Shown piece by piece: positions 1-9,300 of a DNA stretch of 64,000 nucleotides (positions within the stretch are counted from its first letter, which is position 1; every line of letters starts with the position of its first letter). This DNA is from Eggerthellaceae bacterium (GTDB lineage: Bacteria > Actinomycetota > Coriobacteriia > Coriobacteriales > Eggerthellaceae): assembly GCA_009782615.1 (NCBI GenBank), contig WRIS01000007.1:37434-101433 (forward strand), given 5' to 3'. A program made the translations under genes and the position numbers. The notes beneath the pieces are model-generated. The model did not search any database. It saw only the letters and a list, made by a program, of their open reading frames with translations, and had not been told where the DNA came from.

Positions 1-1543
1 TGTCTTGTCCAACAGTTGGGGAAGCAAAGCTACCAGCTGAATTGGCATAGATGAGATCGGCGTTCCACGTGATGAAATCAGTTCCCGCAGCATTCGTAGC
101 AATCTTGAATTCAGCACCAGGAAGCTTGACATCAGGTCTCCAGCGCTCAATCTTAACGAACTTCACGCCACCAGTCCAAACCCCTGGAGTATCAGGCGGC
201 TTAGTGGTTCCCATAGCGCCATGACCGTTGTCAAAGTTGAGGTCAACGTTGTTCTTGGCAAGTTCGCCCCCTACTATAGCCGTGCCATTAAGCATGGTGT
301 CATAGGTGACGGTAAGTGTTTCGCCCTCATAGACTACCAAGGCACTCGGAATGAAGTTAATGATTAAAGCTTGACCTGAAGTGCTTGAGGTATACGCTGA
401 TGAAGGAACGATGGATCCACCAGCAATAACAGCAACGTTACCATTACCGACCCATAAAAGTTGAGAATCCAAAGTGTCGACTATTTGGTACGTGTTATAT
501 TCGGCGATGTCCCTAGGAACAGGAATGGCTACGGTCCAGCTTATCACATCACCAATACTGTGGCTTGCTTCTTTAGCGTCGGTTCCGCTTAATGCTTTAT
601 TGGGATACGGAATTTTTGCAATATCCAACCAGATAAGGTCATTGTTACCATCGGTACCAGGCTCAAAACCAGAGTTCGGGTTGCCTTTTCCGTCTTCATC
701 CCAGATGATTTGCCCGTTTTCAACTGAGAAGTAGATAGGACGATTGTCAACGAGATAGCCATCAGGAACAACAGTGTTCACCAAGCGATAGTCGCCTTCA
801 GGAAGATCTTCAATGGTTGCAAAACCATTGGGAAGCATAAAATCCTCGATGTGGTTGCCATCTTTATCCTGAAGTTCGAATTGGGTTCCGCCAAGCCTTA
901 CTTCGGGATAGGGGCCGCCTTCAAGGGTGGTGCGGGTTTCGACATCGAGACCAGGGGTAGCCAGCACGTTTTTGGGATAAGCGTGCAGAGCGTTTGCGCC
1001 AGTTCCAAAGTAAGCAGTTCTATCAGGCTTCATAGCAGGAAGCTCGAGCAGGAAGGGAACGCCAACGCCTTCAGCAACGCTGATGGATGGGTTAGACATT
1101 TCCGCGAAGATGTACTTCCCTTCAGCCATGTTTGCCACAGTTACCGTACCTTGAGCATTGGTTGCGCCCGTTGTTTGAGGGTTCGACAAAACGCTCGGGT
1201 TCGCTGCAGCATATGCTTCAACTTCTGCCAGAGTGCTTAATCCAGCAAGTACGCCCTTCTGAGCATCAGTCACACTGTCCGAAACAGTCCAATACTTGAA
1301 AATAATTCCCGGCATGGGAATTCCTGGGGCAGAAGTCAGTTCGGTTCCGTCATGGGGTAGTGCCGTTGTTCCTGAGGACACTTGCCTCTTGTGAATAACA
1401 ACGTCAGTTGCGATTGGGTCTGCAGCAAACGCGGTTCCAGGGAGAAGTCCCACAATCAGCGCGAGTGAAAATACCGCAGCAAGCAGTTTTTTCGTTTGCG
1501 CTTTACGCGTTTCCCTTCTTCTTTGCACCTCTAGTCTTTTCAT
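1..1543 (-). CDS. Sortase-assembled pilin subunit paralogue, C-terminus beyond left edge
   Basis: The frame is open from 1543 to the window edge (514 codons), so the C-terminus and sorting signal are not visible. It closely matches the pilin at 4492-6345 along its length: same signal peptide ending near GTAFAADP, the pilin motif YPKN around residue 189-192 (its lysine forms the inter-subunit isopeptide bond in sortase pili) and Cna-B-like segments such as EDLPEGDYRLVN and LPGAEFKIAT. It differs by a two-residue insertion after EGGP and many substitutions. Start choice is a problem: the internal ATG available to the paralogue (6312) is ACG here and its AGGAG is AGAAG, leaving ATG 1543 with a poor ribosome site. 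It lies 315 bases beyond the last sortase and may belong to the pilus cluster or be a spare copy. Confidence 0.85.
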   Translation of the reverse strand, partial: MKRLEVQRRRETRKAQTKKLLAAVFSLALIVGLLPGTAFAADPIATDVVIHKRQVSSGTTALPHDGTELTSAPGIPMPGIIFKYWTVSDSVTDAQKGVLAGLSTLAEVEAYAAANPSVLSNPQTTGATNAQGTVTVANMAEGKYIFAEMSNPSISVAEGVGVPFLLELPAMKPDRTAYFGTGANALHAYPKNVLATPGLDVETRTTLEGGPYPEVRLGGTQFELQDKDGNHIEDFMLPNGFATIEDLPEGDYRLVNTVVPDGYLVDNRPIYFSVENGQIIWDEDGKGNPNSGFEPGTDGNNDLIWLDIAKIPYPNKALSGTDAKEASHSIGDVISWTVAIPVPRDIAEYNTYQIVDTLDSQLLWVGNGNVAVIAGGSIVPSSAYTSSTSGQALIINFIPSALVVYEGETLTVTYDTMLNGTAIVGGELAKNNVDLNFDNGHGAMGTTKPPDTPGVWTGGVKFVKIERWRPDVKLPGAEFKIATNAAGTDFITWNADLIYANSAGSFASPTVGQD

Positions 1544-1650
1544 TACGTTCTCACTTTCTCGCTTTTCGTGCTTATTTTCGGTGAACAGAGAAGCATCTCT
1601 TGTCCACATACACCCTGCTAACCATCTAAAACCCATCAACCTGCCTATCA

Positions 1651-1856
1651 ATGACTAGGTTGCTTCGTCGTTTCACTCCTCGCAATGACAGGCGGGATAC
1701 GATACCGTCCCCTGTCCAGCTCCGCACATCTAAGATTGCGGGTCGAGCCCGCAATGACGTGGGTCAGAACAACGTGATAAAGCCCCACCTTTTCTTAGTA
1801 TACAAAACTAGAGAAGGCAAGGCTTATTGTCTAATAGCAATGACGGGGACCCTGTC
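1651..1856. repeat. Intergenic cluster of CGCAATGAC palindromic repeats
   Basis: The 315-base gap between sortase and left pilin paralogue holds no gene. It contains a degenerate unit beginning GGTTGCTTCGTC and ending CTCGCAATGAC (about 1661-1690), a palindromic unit GATTGCGGGTCGAGCCCGCAATGAC form (about 1733-1757), and a tail of CAATGACGGGGACCCTGTCC just before the sortase stop. Similar units recur near 39710-40016, and the ACCGTCCCCTGTC segment recurs near 58179. These resemble small dispersed palindromic repeats common in bacterial intergenic DNA. Confidence 0.7.
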
Positions 1857-1858
1857 CA

Positions 1859-2512
1859 CTAGTTTGTGGCGGGGGGGGCCCAGGACTCGTCGAGGACGCG
1901 TTCGCCCGTAACAATTACCCTTTGCAACCTTGACGGCGTGCAGGTGTAAAGCGTCACCAAATCCCTGCCTTTTACGATGCGCAAATCGGAATCGTCTTCG
2001 GGGTCAATCACCTTCAGCGAGATAACCTTATAGGTAAGCAGCTGTTCCTTTGACCTGATATAGAACAAGTCGCCCTCGGATAGCTGGTCGATATGGGTAA
2101 ACCATTCGTTAGTCACCCTTCCGTGATGACCTGCCAAAACACTGTGAGTGTCTACCCCGCCAACGGGCAGCGAGGTTCCTTCGACATGAGCGATGCCGCG
2201 TTCAAGGTTTTCAACCGTAGGGCCGGTATAGATAGGAAGCTCAAGCCCCAGCTTGGGAATATTGATGCTCCCGAAGATGTTTTCGTCCAAGAAATCAATC
2301 GTTGGTTTGCCGTCAACCTTTGCGCCATTAGCCCCATTAGCGCCGCCTGTGCCGTTTGGCCCTTCGAGGTCGTCCGCAAAATATGCTTGAACCAGCTGGG
2401 TAGCATGTATATTGTTGATGTATTGAGCAATATGCGGATACATCATTATTGAAAGTCCTATAAAGAACAAAAATACGCTGAAAATTTTTCTTACTCTGGT
2501 ACTACGATCCAT
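1859..2512 (-). CDS. Class C-type sortase, short variant
   Basis: Predicted 217-residue membrane-anchored transpeptidase, third in the sortase series. One N-terminal membrane helix (about 10-28), then the sortase fold with catalytic His129 (SVLAGHH), Cys191 (TLYTC) and Arg198. The LPVGG segment before the histidine is typical of pilus-building class C enzymes. Unlike its two neighbours it lacks a C-terminal membrane helix, lacks a clear DPF/DPW lid, and carries a Gly/Asn-rich stretch at about 51-64 where the lid would lie. After the cysteine it reads TPSRLQR in place of the YPYMINSHR form of the others, so its substrate may differ. Its start overlaps the upstream sortase by 11 bases, implying translational coupling. 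Role inferred: pilus polymerisation, accessory subunit addition or cell-wall anchoring. Confidence 0.9.
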   Translation of the reverse strand: MDRSTRVRKIFSVFLFFIGLSIMMYPHIAQYINNIHATQLVQAYFADDLEGPNGTGGANGANGAKVDGKPTIDFLDENIFGSINIPKLGLELPIYTGPTVENLERGIAHVEGTSLPVGGVDTHSVLAGHHGRVTNEWFTHIDQLSEGDLFYIRSKEQLLTYKVISLKVIDPEDDSDLRIVKGRDLVTLYTCTPSRLQRVIVTGERVLDESWAPPATN

Positions 2513-3485
2513 CAGTTTTCCCTCGTTTTCTTTGCCTGCGATAAGCCAGTATACCCAAAATTATGAAAATAATCAGTACCGCAAGCGTTCCTACAATAGT
2601 CAACACGAAATTTCTTTGAACAGGCGTTAGGTTCGCCAGGAAATTAAAGCCCTGCGCATCTTGTGCCGCTTGTTCGAGCTGCCCCGTATAAGGAATTCTT
2701 TCGCCCGTCACCAAGAGACGGTGGCTGTTAATCATATAGGGGTAGCAAGTCAGCAGCGTGGCTAAATCCTTACCCTTAACAATACCCATACCTGCAACTT
2801 CGTGGGGTTCAACCACCTGAATTTCCACTACGCGATAGGCGAGAATTTCTGCAAAGTTCCTGATGAAGAATTCATCCCCCACCTCAAGCTTAGTGATGTC
2901 GGTGAACAGGCGCGATGTCGGCAATCCGTTGTGTCCCGTCAAAACCGTGTGAGTTGATTCTCCGCCAACAGGCAGCGAAGACCCTTCGAGCCAGCCTGAG
3001 CCACGTTTGAGTACGGCATCGGAGGTGCCCTCATAGATGGGCAGGGCAATGCCCACCTTAGGCACTTCCAGATAGCCCATAATGTCGCCGATTTTCAAAT
3101 AGCTATACGTCGGGTTCTCACCAAAGCGGGGATCCTTAAAGGGGTCGTTCAAATGTGTTTGATGCCCCACCAATGACGCGTTATAGGCGCGCGCTTCTTC
3201 AAGACTAATGTCTTTTTGTTCTTCTGAAAGTTCTTTGACGGCATCGTTATAGGTGGTGATAAGAACTGTTTGGGAGCGTTCATTGAGAACAGCAGAAACC
3301 GTGGGGTACAAGAAAATACTTGCACCTATGCTAAATATTATCGCCGCAAGCGCATATTTTGCTAGGTACGTCTGAAAGACTTTTTCCTTAACAACACCGC
3401 CACTAGCAGCAGGAATGACCGTAGCAGAATTATCGGCGCCGTCATTGCTGGCAGCACTCTTGCTACCACCCTTGCTTTTTCTCAT
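2502..3485 (-). CDS. Class C sortase (pilus assembly)
   Basis: 327 residues. Ser/Ala-rich cytoplasmic N-terminus, membrane helix at about 45-65, lid motif NDPF at about 113-116, catalytic His185 (LTGHNG), Cys247 (TLLTC) and Arg256 (NSHR), then a second membrane helix at about 294-315 followed by basic residues. The lid plus the C-terminal anchor is the standard architecture of class C sortases that polymerise pilins through the YPKN lysine. It lies between two other sortases in one minus-strand run; the following gene starts inside its last codons. Which sortase handles which subunit cannot be told from sequence. Confidence 0.95.
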   Translation of the reverse strand: MRKSKGGSKSAASNDGADNSATVIPAASGGVVKEKVFQTYLAKYALAAIIFSIGASIFLYPTVSAVLNERSQTVLITTYNDAVKELSEEQKDISLEEARAYNASLVGHQTHLNDPFKDPRFGENPTYSYLKIGDIMGYLEVPKVGIALPIYEGTSDAVLKRGSGWLEGSSLPVGGESTHTVLTGHNGLPTSRLFTDITKLEVGDEFFIRNFAEILAYRVVEIQVVEPHEVAGMGIVKGKDLATLLTCYPYMINSHRLLVTGERIPYTGQLEQAAQDAQGFNFLANLTPVQRNFVLTIVGTLAVLIIFIILGILAYRRQRKRGKTDGS

Positions 3486-3517
3486 AATTTTCTCCCGAGA
3501 CTTTGGTTTGGAAAACC

Positions 3518-4402
3518 TTAGTCGTTATTTTTAAGTCTATTTTTCTTTTTCATGCGTTTTCTTGTGAACAAGATGAGCAACCAGGCAATAAATGCTGATA
3601 TTCCTCCCACAAGAAAGTATTCCCAGTACTTTTGGAAGAGAGAGATGTGACCATCTATATCGCCCTCAAAAGCAGTGGGGTCATAATCGATGCGATGCCC
3701 CGTTACCAACAAACGATGGCTGTTAATCATGTAGGGCTCACACGTTACCAGGGTACATAAATCCCTGCCTTTTTGAATTTGTAAAAACTCCACTTCGGTT
3801 GGGAGTATTATCATGCTTGATTCAACTTCGTAGGCAAGGGTAGTATCAAGCGAGTGCACTAAAAACACGTCGCCTTTTTCAAGGAGGTTTAAATCTCTGA
3901 AAAGGCGTGAGGTTGGCAAACCTCGATGCGCCAGCAAAACACTGTGCGTGTTTTCACCGCCTACGGGCAAGGAACTGCGTTCCAGGTGCCCGACACCGCG
4001 GTTTAAGACGGCATCACTGGTACCTTTGTATAAGGGAAGTTCAACATCAATCTTGGGAATTGTCACATAACCTAAGGTTTCTGAGCCAACTATATATACG
4101 TTTTCATAGTCAACCCCCGATAACAATTCTTGTTCTTCTTCGGTTATCGGGTCGGTTACGTTGCCCTCTAAACGTTCGACGAATTGGTTGTAGACTTCAG
4201 CTTCTTCCAGCATTTTAGCTATATCAACTTCGTTGTGCTTGTCAAGTTCTGTTTTGTAGCTGGAAATGATTCTTGTTTGTGTTTGGCTGTTGATGAGTTC
4301 CATCATCAAAGGGTAGGAAAAAGCAACAGCCCCCGCCACAAAGACGAGGGCGTAAACATATTTACTTAAAGCGAGACGCTTTATTGTTGCCGCTAATTTC
4401 AC
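3518..4402 (-). CDS. Class C sortase (pilus assembly)
   Basis: 294 residues, the sortase nearest the pilin gene. N-terminal membrane helix (about 15-35), a possible lid at TDPI (about 83-86), catalytic His159 (LLAHRG), Cys221 (TLVTC) and Arg230 (NSHR), and a C-terminal membrane helix (about 262-280) followed by a lysine-rich tail. It is closely similar to the next sortase in the catalytic core. It begins 89 bases after the pilin stop, and a perfect hairpin lies in that gap (4439-4469), which could lower sortase expression relative to pilin. Confidence 0.95.
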   Translation of the reverse strand: MKLAATIKRLALSKYVYALVFVAGAVAFSYPLMMELINSQTQTRIISSYKTELDKHNEVDIAKMLEEAEVYNQFVERLEGNVTDPITEEEQELLSGVDYENVYIVGSETLGYVTIPKIDVELPLYKGTSDAVLNRGVGHLERSSLPVGGENTHSVLLAHRGLPTSRLFRDLNLLEKGDVFLVHSLDTTLAYEVESSMIILPTEVEFLQIQKGRDLCTLVTCEPYMINSHRLLVTGHRIDYDPTAFEGDIDGHISLFQKYWEYFLVGGISAFIAWLLILFTRKRMKKKNRLKNND

Positions 4403-4438
4403 GTAAAACTTACACTACTCTTTTCAAACTTTTTAGAC

Positions 4439-4469
4439 ACCACCCCTCCTCATTATGAGAAGGGGTGGT
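4439..4469 (-). terminator. Strong hairpin between pilin and sortase genes (possible attenuator)
   Basis: Arms ACCACCCCT and AGGGGTGGT plus inner CTCAT/ATGAG pair almost perfectly with a very short loop. No T-tract follows on the minus strand (the next bases are GTCTAAAAAG), so it is not a textbook intrinsic terminator. It may be a weak terminator or an RNA-processing/stability element separating abundant pilin mRNA from sortase mRNA. Confidence 0.5.
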
Positions 4470-4491
4470 CTATTAACCTACAGCTTTTTAT

Positions 4492-6345
4492 CTAGCTAGC
4501 AGATGGTACTTCTTTTTTCTTTCTGAAGAACATGAGAACAGCAAGACCCATGAGCGTTGCACCAATGAGGGTGAACAGGATGGTTCCGATGCCGCCTGTT
4601 GGAGGAGGCGTCCAACCCTTGTTGTTCACGATTTGTACAGCGCCGTCTGCAGAAGCGCTATAGCTATCCTTGGTAACATCAAAGGCTGCCGGGTCACGCA
4701 TGAGGTTGTATACCGAACCCTCAACGATGGGAGCCTTGGTCTCTACTAAGTAGTAGGTTCCGCCTGCAAGACCTTTGATTTCAAAGAGGCCGTTGGCATC
4801 TGACACCATAACGATGTCTTGTCCAGCAACCGGTGATACGAAGGTACCCGTGGTGTTAGCAGCGATAAGGGTAGCGTTCCACTTAACGAAGTCGGTTCCC
4901 GCAGCATTCGTAGCGATCTTGAATTCAGCGCCAGGAAGCTTAACGTTGGGGTCTTTGCCGTCAACTTTAACGAACTTCACGCCACCAGTCCAAACCGCCG
5001 GAGGATCTTCCGGTTCGGTGGTTCCCGTAGCGCCATGACCATTGTCGAAGTTAAGCGTAACGTTGTTCTTGGCAAGTTCACCCATTACAGCATTTTCATT
5101 GATAATGGTGTCATAGGTGATGGTGAGGGTTTTGCCCTCATAGGCTACCAAAGCACTCGGAACAAAGTTGATGGTCAGCGCTTGACCTGAAACGCTTGAG
5201 GTATACGCTGACGGAGGAACGATGCTTCCGCCATCCATAACAGCAACGTTGCCATTGCCTACCCATGAAAGTTGAGCATCCAAGGTGTCAATGATTTGAT
5301 ACTTGGTGTAGTCGCCGATTTCCCTGGGAACAGGAATGGTTACGGTCCACGTTACCACATCACCAATGTTGTAAGTAGCTTCTTTAGCACCATTGTCTAC
5401 GGTTTTGTCAGGCTTCGGAATTTCAGCAAGATCCAACCAGATAAGGTCATTGCTGCCGTCGGTTCCAGGCTCAAAACCAGAGTTCGGGTTGCCTTTTCCA
5501 TCTTCGTCCCAGATGATTTGTCCGTTTTCAACCTTGAAGTTGATTGGACGATCGTCTTTGAGATAGCCGTCAGGAGCAACGGTGTTTACCAGTTTGTATT
5601 CGCCTTCAGGAAGATCTTCCAGGGTTGCGAAACCGTTGGGAAGCATATAGTCATCGATGGGGTCGCCATCTTTGTTCTGAAGTTGGAAGGTGGTTCCGCC
5701 GAGCCTAGTTTGGGGGCCGCCTTCAGGGGTGGTACGGGTTTCAACATCGAGACCAGGGGTAGCCAGCACGTTTTTGGGATAAGCGTGCAGAGCGTTTGCG
5801 CCAGTTCCGAAGTAAGCAGTTCCGTCAGGCTTCATAGCAGGAAGCTCGAGCAGGAAGGGGATGCCAACGCCTTCAGCAACGCTGATGCCTGGGTTGGCCA
5901 ATTCCGCGAAGATATACTTACCTTCAGCCATGTTTGCCACAGTTACCATACCTTGAGCATTGGTTGCCCCTGTTGTTTGGGGGTTCGACAGAACGCTCGG
6001 GTTCGCTGCAGCATAGTCTTCAACGTCTTTCAGAGTGCTAAACCCAGCAAGCACACCCTTTTGAGCATCGGTGATGCTGTCTGAAACACTCCAATACTTG
6101 AAAGAAATTCCTTCCATGGGGGTTCCCGGGGCGGAAGGAAGTTCCGTTCCGTCATGGGCTACCGCAGATGTTCCTGCAGGCACTTGCATCTTGTGGATAA
6201 CAACGTCAGTTGCGATTGGATCCGCAGCAAACGCAGTTCCTGGGAGGAGACCCACAATCAGCGCGAGTGAAAATACCGCAGCAAGCAGTTTTTTCGTTTG
6301 AATTTTACGCATTTCCCTTCTCCTTTGCACCTCTAGTTTTTTCAT
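4492..6345 (-). CDS. Major pilin subunit, sortase-anchored
   Basis: 617 residues from ATG 6345; the better start is probably ATG 6312, preceded by AAAGGAGAAGGGAA. Signal peptide ends at AFA-ADP. The pilin motif YPKN is at about 189-192 and an E-box YYLVETKAP at about 531-539, both hallmarks of isopeptide-stabilised sortase pilins; Cna-B domains lie between. The C-terminus has a sorting signal PPPTG-G (580-585), a hydrophobic helix and a basic tail. The first motif residue is Pro, not the usual Leu/Ile. It lies directly downstream of the tip adhesin (28 bases) and upstream of three sortases. The 5' segment with ACTAGAGGTG is shared with the left paralogue and partly with the adhesin gene. Confidence 0.95.
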   Translation of the reverse strand: MKKLEVQRRREMRKIQTKKLLAAVFSLALIVGLLPGTAFAADPIATDVVIHKMQVPAGTSAVAHDGTELPSAPGTPMEGISFKYWSVSDSITDAQKGVLAGFSTLKDVEDYAAANPSVLSNPQTTGATNAQGMVTVANMAEGKYIFAELANPGISVAEGVGIPFLLELPAMKPDGTAYFGTGANALHAYPKNVLATPGLDVETRTTPEGGPQTRLGGTTFQLQNKDGDPIDDYMLPNGFATLEDLPEGEYKLVNTVAPDGYLKDDRPINFKVENGQIIWDEDGKGNPNSGFEPGTDGSNDLIWLDLAEIPKPDKTVDNGAKEATYNIGDVVTWTVTIPVPREIGDYTKYQIIDTLDAQLSWVGNGNVAVMDGGSIVPPSAYTSSVSGQALTINFVPSALVAYEGKTLTITYDTIINENAVMGELAKNNVTLNFDNGHGATGTTEPEDPPAVWTGGVKFVKVDGKDPNVKLPGAEFKIATNAAGTDFVKWNATLIAANTTGTFVSPVAGQDIVMVSDANGLFEIKGLAGGTYYLVETKAPIVEGSVYNLMRDPAAFDVTKDSYSASADGAVQIVNNKGWTPPPTGGIGTILFTLIGATLMGLAVLMFFRKKKEVPSAS

Positions 6346-6373
6346 TACGTTCTCACTTTCTCGCTTTTAGTAC

Positions 6374-9300
6374 TCAGTTTTCAAATCTTTTACGCGTCTT
6401 TATATAAAAAGCTGTTATAAGCATTATCGCTGCAGAGACCGCCAGCAGAAGGAGGGTTCCCATGCCTCCCGCCATTGGAAGTCCCGCGGCTTCCTTATTA
6501 GCAATATTAAACGCGGCAGCATACGTTTCAGCATTAGCACCTGACAGAGTTACTTCTTCAAGTGGGAGAGATCCGAGGGTTGCGGTGATGCTGCCATCGT
6601 CACCGATAACCACAACGACATCCATAGTAAGTAGGTTGTAACCAGCAGGCGCCTTCGTCTCAGTCAGATGATAGGTTCCTGGGCGCTGCAACGGTAGCGG
6701 CAAGCTGCCGTCAGCTTCGGTGACAAGAGCAACGCTTTCACGTTCGTTGCCATCGGCATCGTATACTTTTTCGCCCGAAATCGCATTCGTCAGAGTGAAG
6801 TTTGCAACGTCGCTGGTGATAACATTGTGATCTTCGTCAACTTTAAAGAAGAGTATCGGTTTGAGGTTCAAGGTATTGGTAATTTCAATACCGCTCAAGT
6901 CTTCCATCTTGGCATTGCTGATAACCAGGTTGGTGTAGGCAATCTCGCTATCGTAGAACGGAACGTCAAGTTCTGATATCCGATAGGTGTACTTATAGGA
7001 CTTGTACCAACCAGGGAATTCAAATGCCCACGTTTGAGACAGCGGCGTCGGGAAGACATCCAGCGTATCAACCGTTTCGATGAAGTCACCGATTTCACCC
7101 GTTAGTGGGTCTCTGTGGTACTGGTTGAGCACCAAGGTAATACCCGTCGGTCTGGTGTTGTACTTGTTCTCGTTGTCAACCCAAATCTTGAGCCCTGAAG
7201 GACCAGGAATCCAGTTGATTGGGTCATAGTAGAAGGTGTGTGCATAATCGGTGAGATAAGACACATCGTCCAAGTCAAATTCAACACTCTTAGCTTGAGG
7301 AACACCGTTGATGGTTTCCATCCACTTCCAGAAGTCAAGGTTGACATCGGCAGGATAGCCAGCAATTTCGTAGCTTTGCAGCGAAACACTGTCGTAGCCA
7401 TACCGAGGATCAGCGATGAGCCCACCTTTGCCGTCCAAGGGCAAACCATAGGTGTCCTTGTCGCGGTCGGGATAGTACAAATCTGCTAAGTCGTCGTTCG
7501 TCTTGATTACCGTGTCATTGGTAGGTCCGTACACTTCTTCAACGTCACCGTTGGGGGTGGTACCCTCGCCACGATGGGTCATGTTGATAGGTGTGTAGAC
7601 CGTGTCAATGATGGTATTCCAGAAGATTGGATCATTGTTGACATATTCTCTTGATGCCCCGTTGTTGTCGGAAACATAGCGTTCGTTGTCACCGTAGACA
7701 ATCAGGCGTCCGTTGCGAGGAACATTCATGGTGATTACTTCGTCGCGTATTGAAGAGCCTGACTGCAGCGGCGCGGTCAAGAGTTCACCCTTGTAAGCGT
7801 CGTCCATGGCATCATAGAGTTCCATGAATCTTTCAGCCGTCAAAGTAGCAATTTGTAGGTTGAAGTCAGGATCGTCTTCGTCGTAGGGAAGAACAATCCA
7901 CTTCAGTTGGTTCAGGTCGGAATACACGTGTGAATCAAGTGCGTCGTTAAAGGTTGAACGAGGCATGTGCAGCGTGAGTTCCAAGGGGTTGTCAACAGGT
8001 TGATCAATGTCAACGTAAACCTTCTTGGTGGTTCCGCCCGTGAGTGCGATATGGTCAACGGTCGGAGCACCACGCATGTACATAACTTCGTAGCAGTAGC
8101 GGTCGGCCAGACCAACATTCCCGTTACTCGATGCATAAGGAGTACCGTCATACTGTTGTTCCCAATCCCAACCCCAAGCGATGTTACCTGAACCAGTTTC
8201 GCACCACTTATAGATATTGCCGTCTGCGTCCAAGAGGGAATAAGCTCCCAAGCTGGTATCCATCTGTGCAACGAACGGTATGGGTTGGAAGGCAAGCCTA
8301 ATCCATACCAAGTCGTCAGGGTCGGTGGCAGGATAACCGCGGGTTGCGGGCATAAGGATGTTGTTGTTTGCAGCGCCACCGTTTTGCGTGCCGTTACCAT
8401 CGGAATAGTAGTAGTAACCTGGGGTTAAGCCTGAGGCGCCAGCCGCTGTTGCAGCAGTTGCCAATCTCAGGCAGTTGCCCTCTTCGTCTAACACGATACC
8501 GTTTTCATTTTTGAGCATATATTTTTCGTCGTAGATGGTGGGATGCAAGGTGTTAAAGCCGTAGCCCCATAGAGCATCAGGCATCTTACTGTTGGCTTGA
8601 GTAACCATAACACCGTTAACTTCTTGACCTTCAAGATACCTGGGATATTTTGGCGATGAGTCTTGCCACTGCGTGTCACCATCACAGATTTGGGTGGGGT
8701 ATTGTCTTGCACCTGTAGAAGGAACCTGTGTCCAGTTACCACCGTCGCGGCTTTCCCAACCACTATCTAAACCGAAGCCTTGGTAGTAGCCACTGCCCCA
8801 CATCCACGGTCTTCCGTGCTGGTCGACGATAATGCCTATCATTTCGCTTATTTCTATCTGTTGCGGAATGGGCGTATAGCCAACTGCGGCAATTTCGGCG
8901 GAATCAAAACCGATTTTTTGCGGAGTGAATTTATCCACGGCTATACCAGGACCACCGCCGTCACCAAAAGTTCTACCCCATTCCCACACGTCGCCGTTTT
9001 CGTCTACGCAACCAACATGGTCAGAGATATTTTGAAGAGCAGAGTGACCTATGTTTACGTCAACCACAGGAGCCATGCCCGTAAGCGATCTGTCCATCTT
9101 GGTAAAGCTGGTATTTGCGCGAGCTCCTGTGCCGTTGCCTTGTTGACCACTATTGTCGGCACCTGAACCCCACAAGTCACCCTGGTCGTCCAGGATGAAG
9201 GCACAGGTTCTACCAACAGCAATAGTAACGATTTCTCTGCTTGCCAATTCAGCGGGAAGCATGAGAGGAACAGGGGAGGTCTGCGTAGCAGCGCTTCCCA

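Noticed and set aside
5272..6084. 270-codon plus-strand frame inside the pilin gene
   Set aside because: Antisense shadow of a clear pilin gene; a similar shadow occurs in the paralogue.
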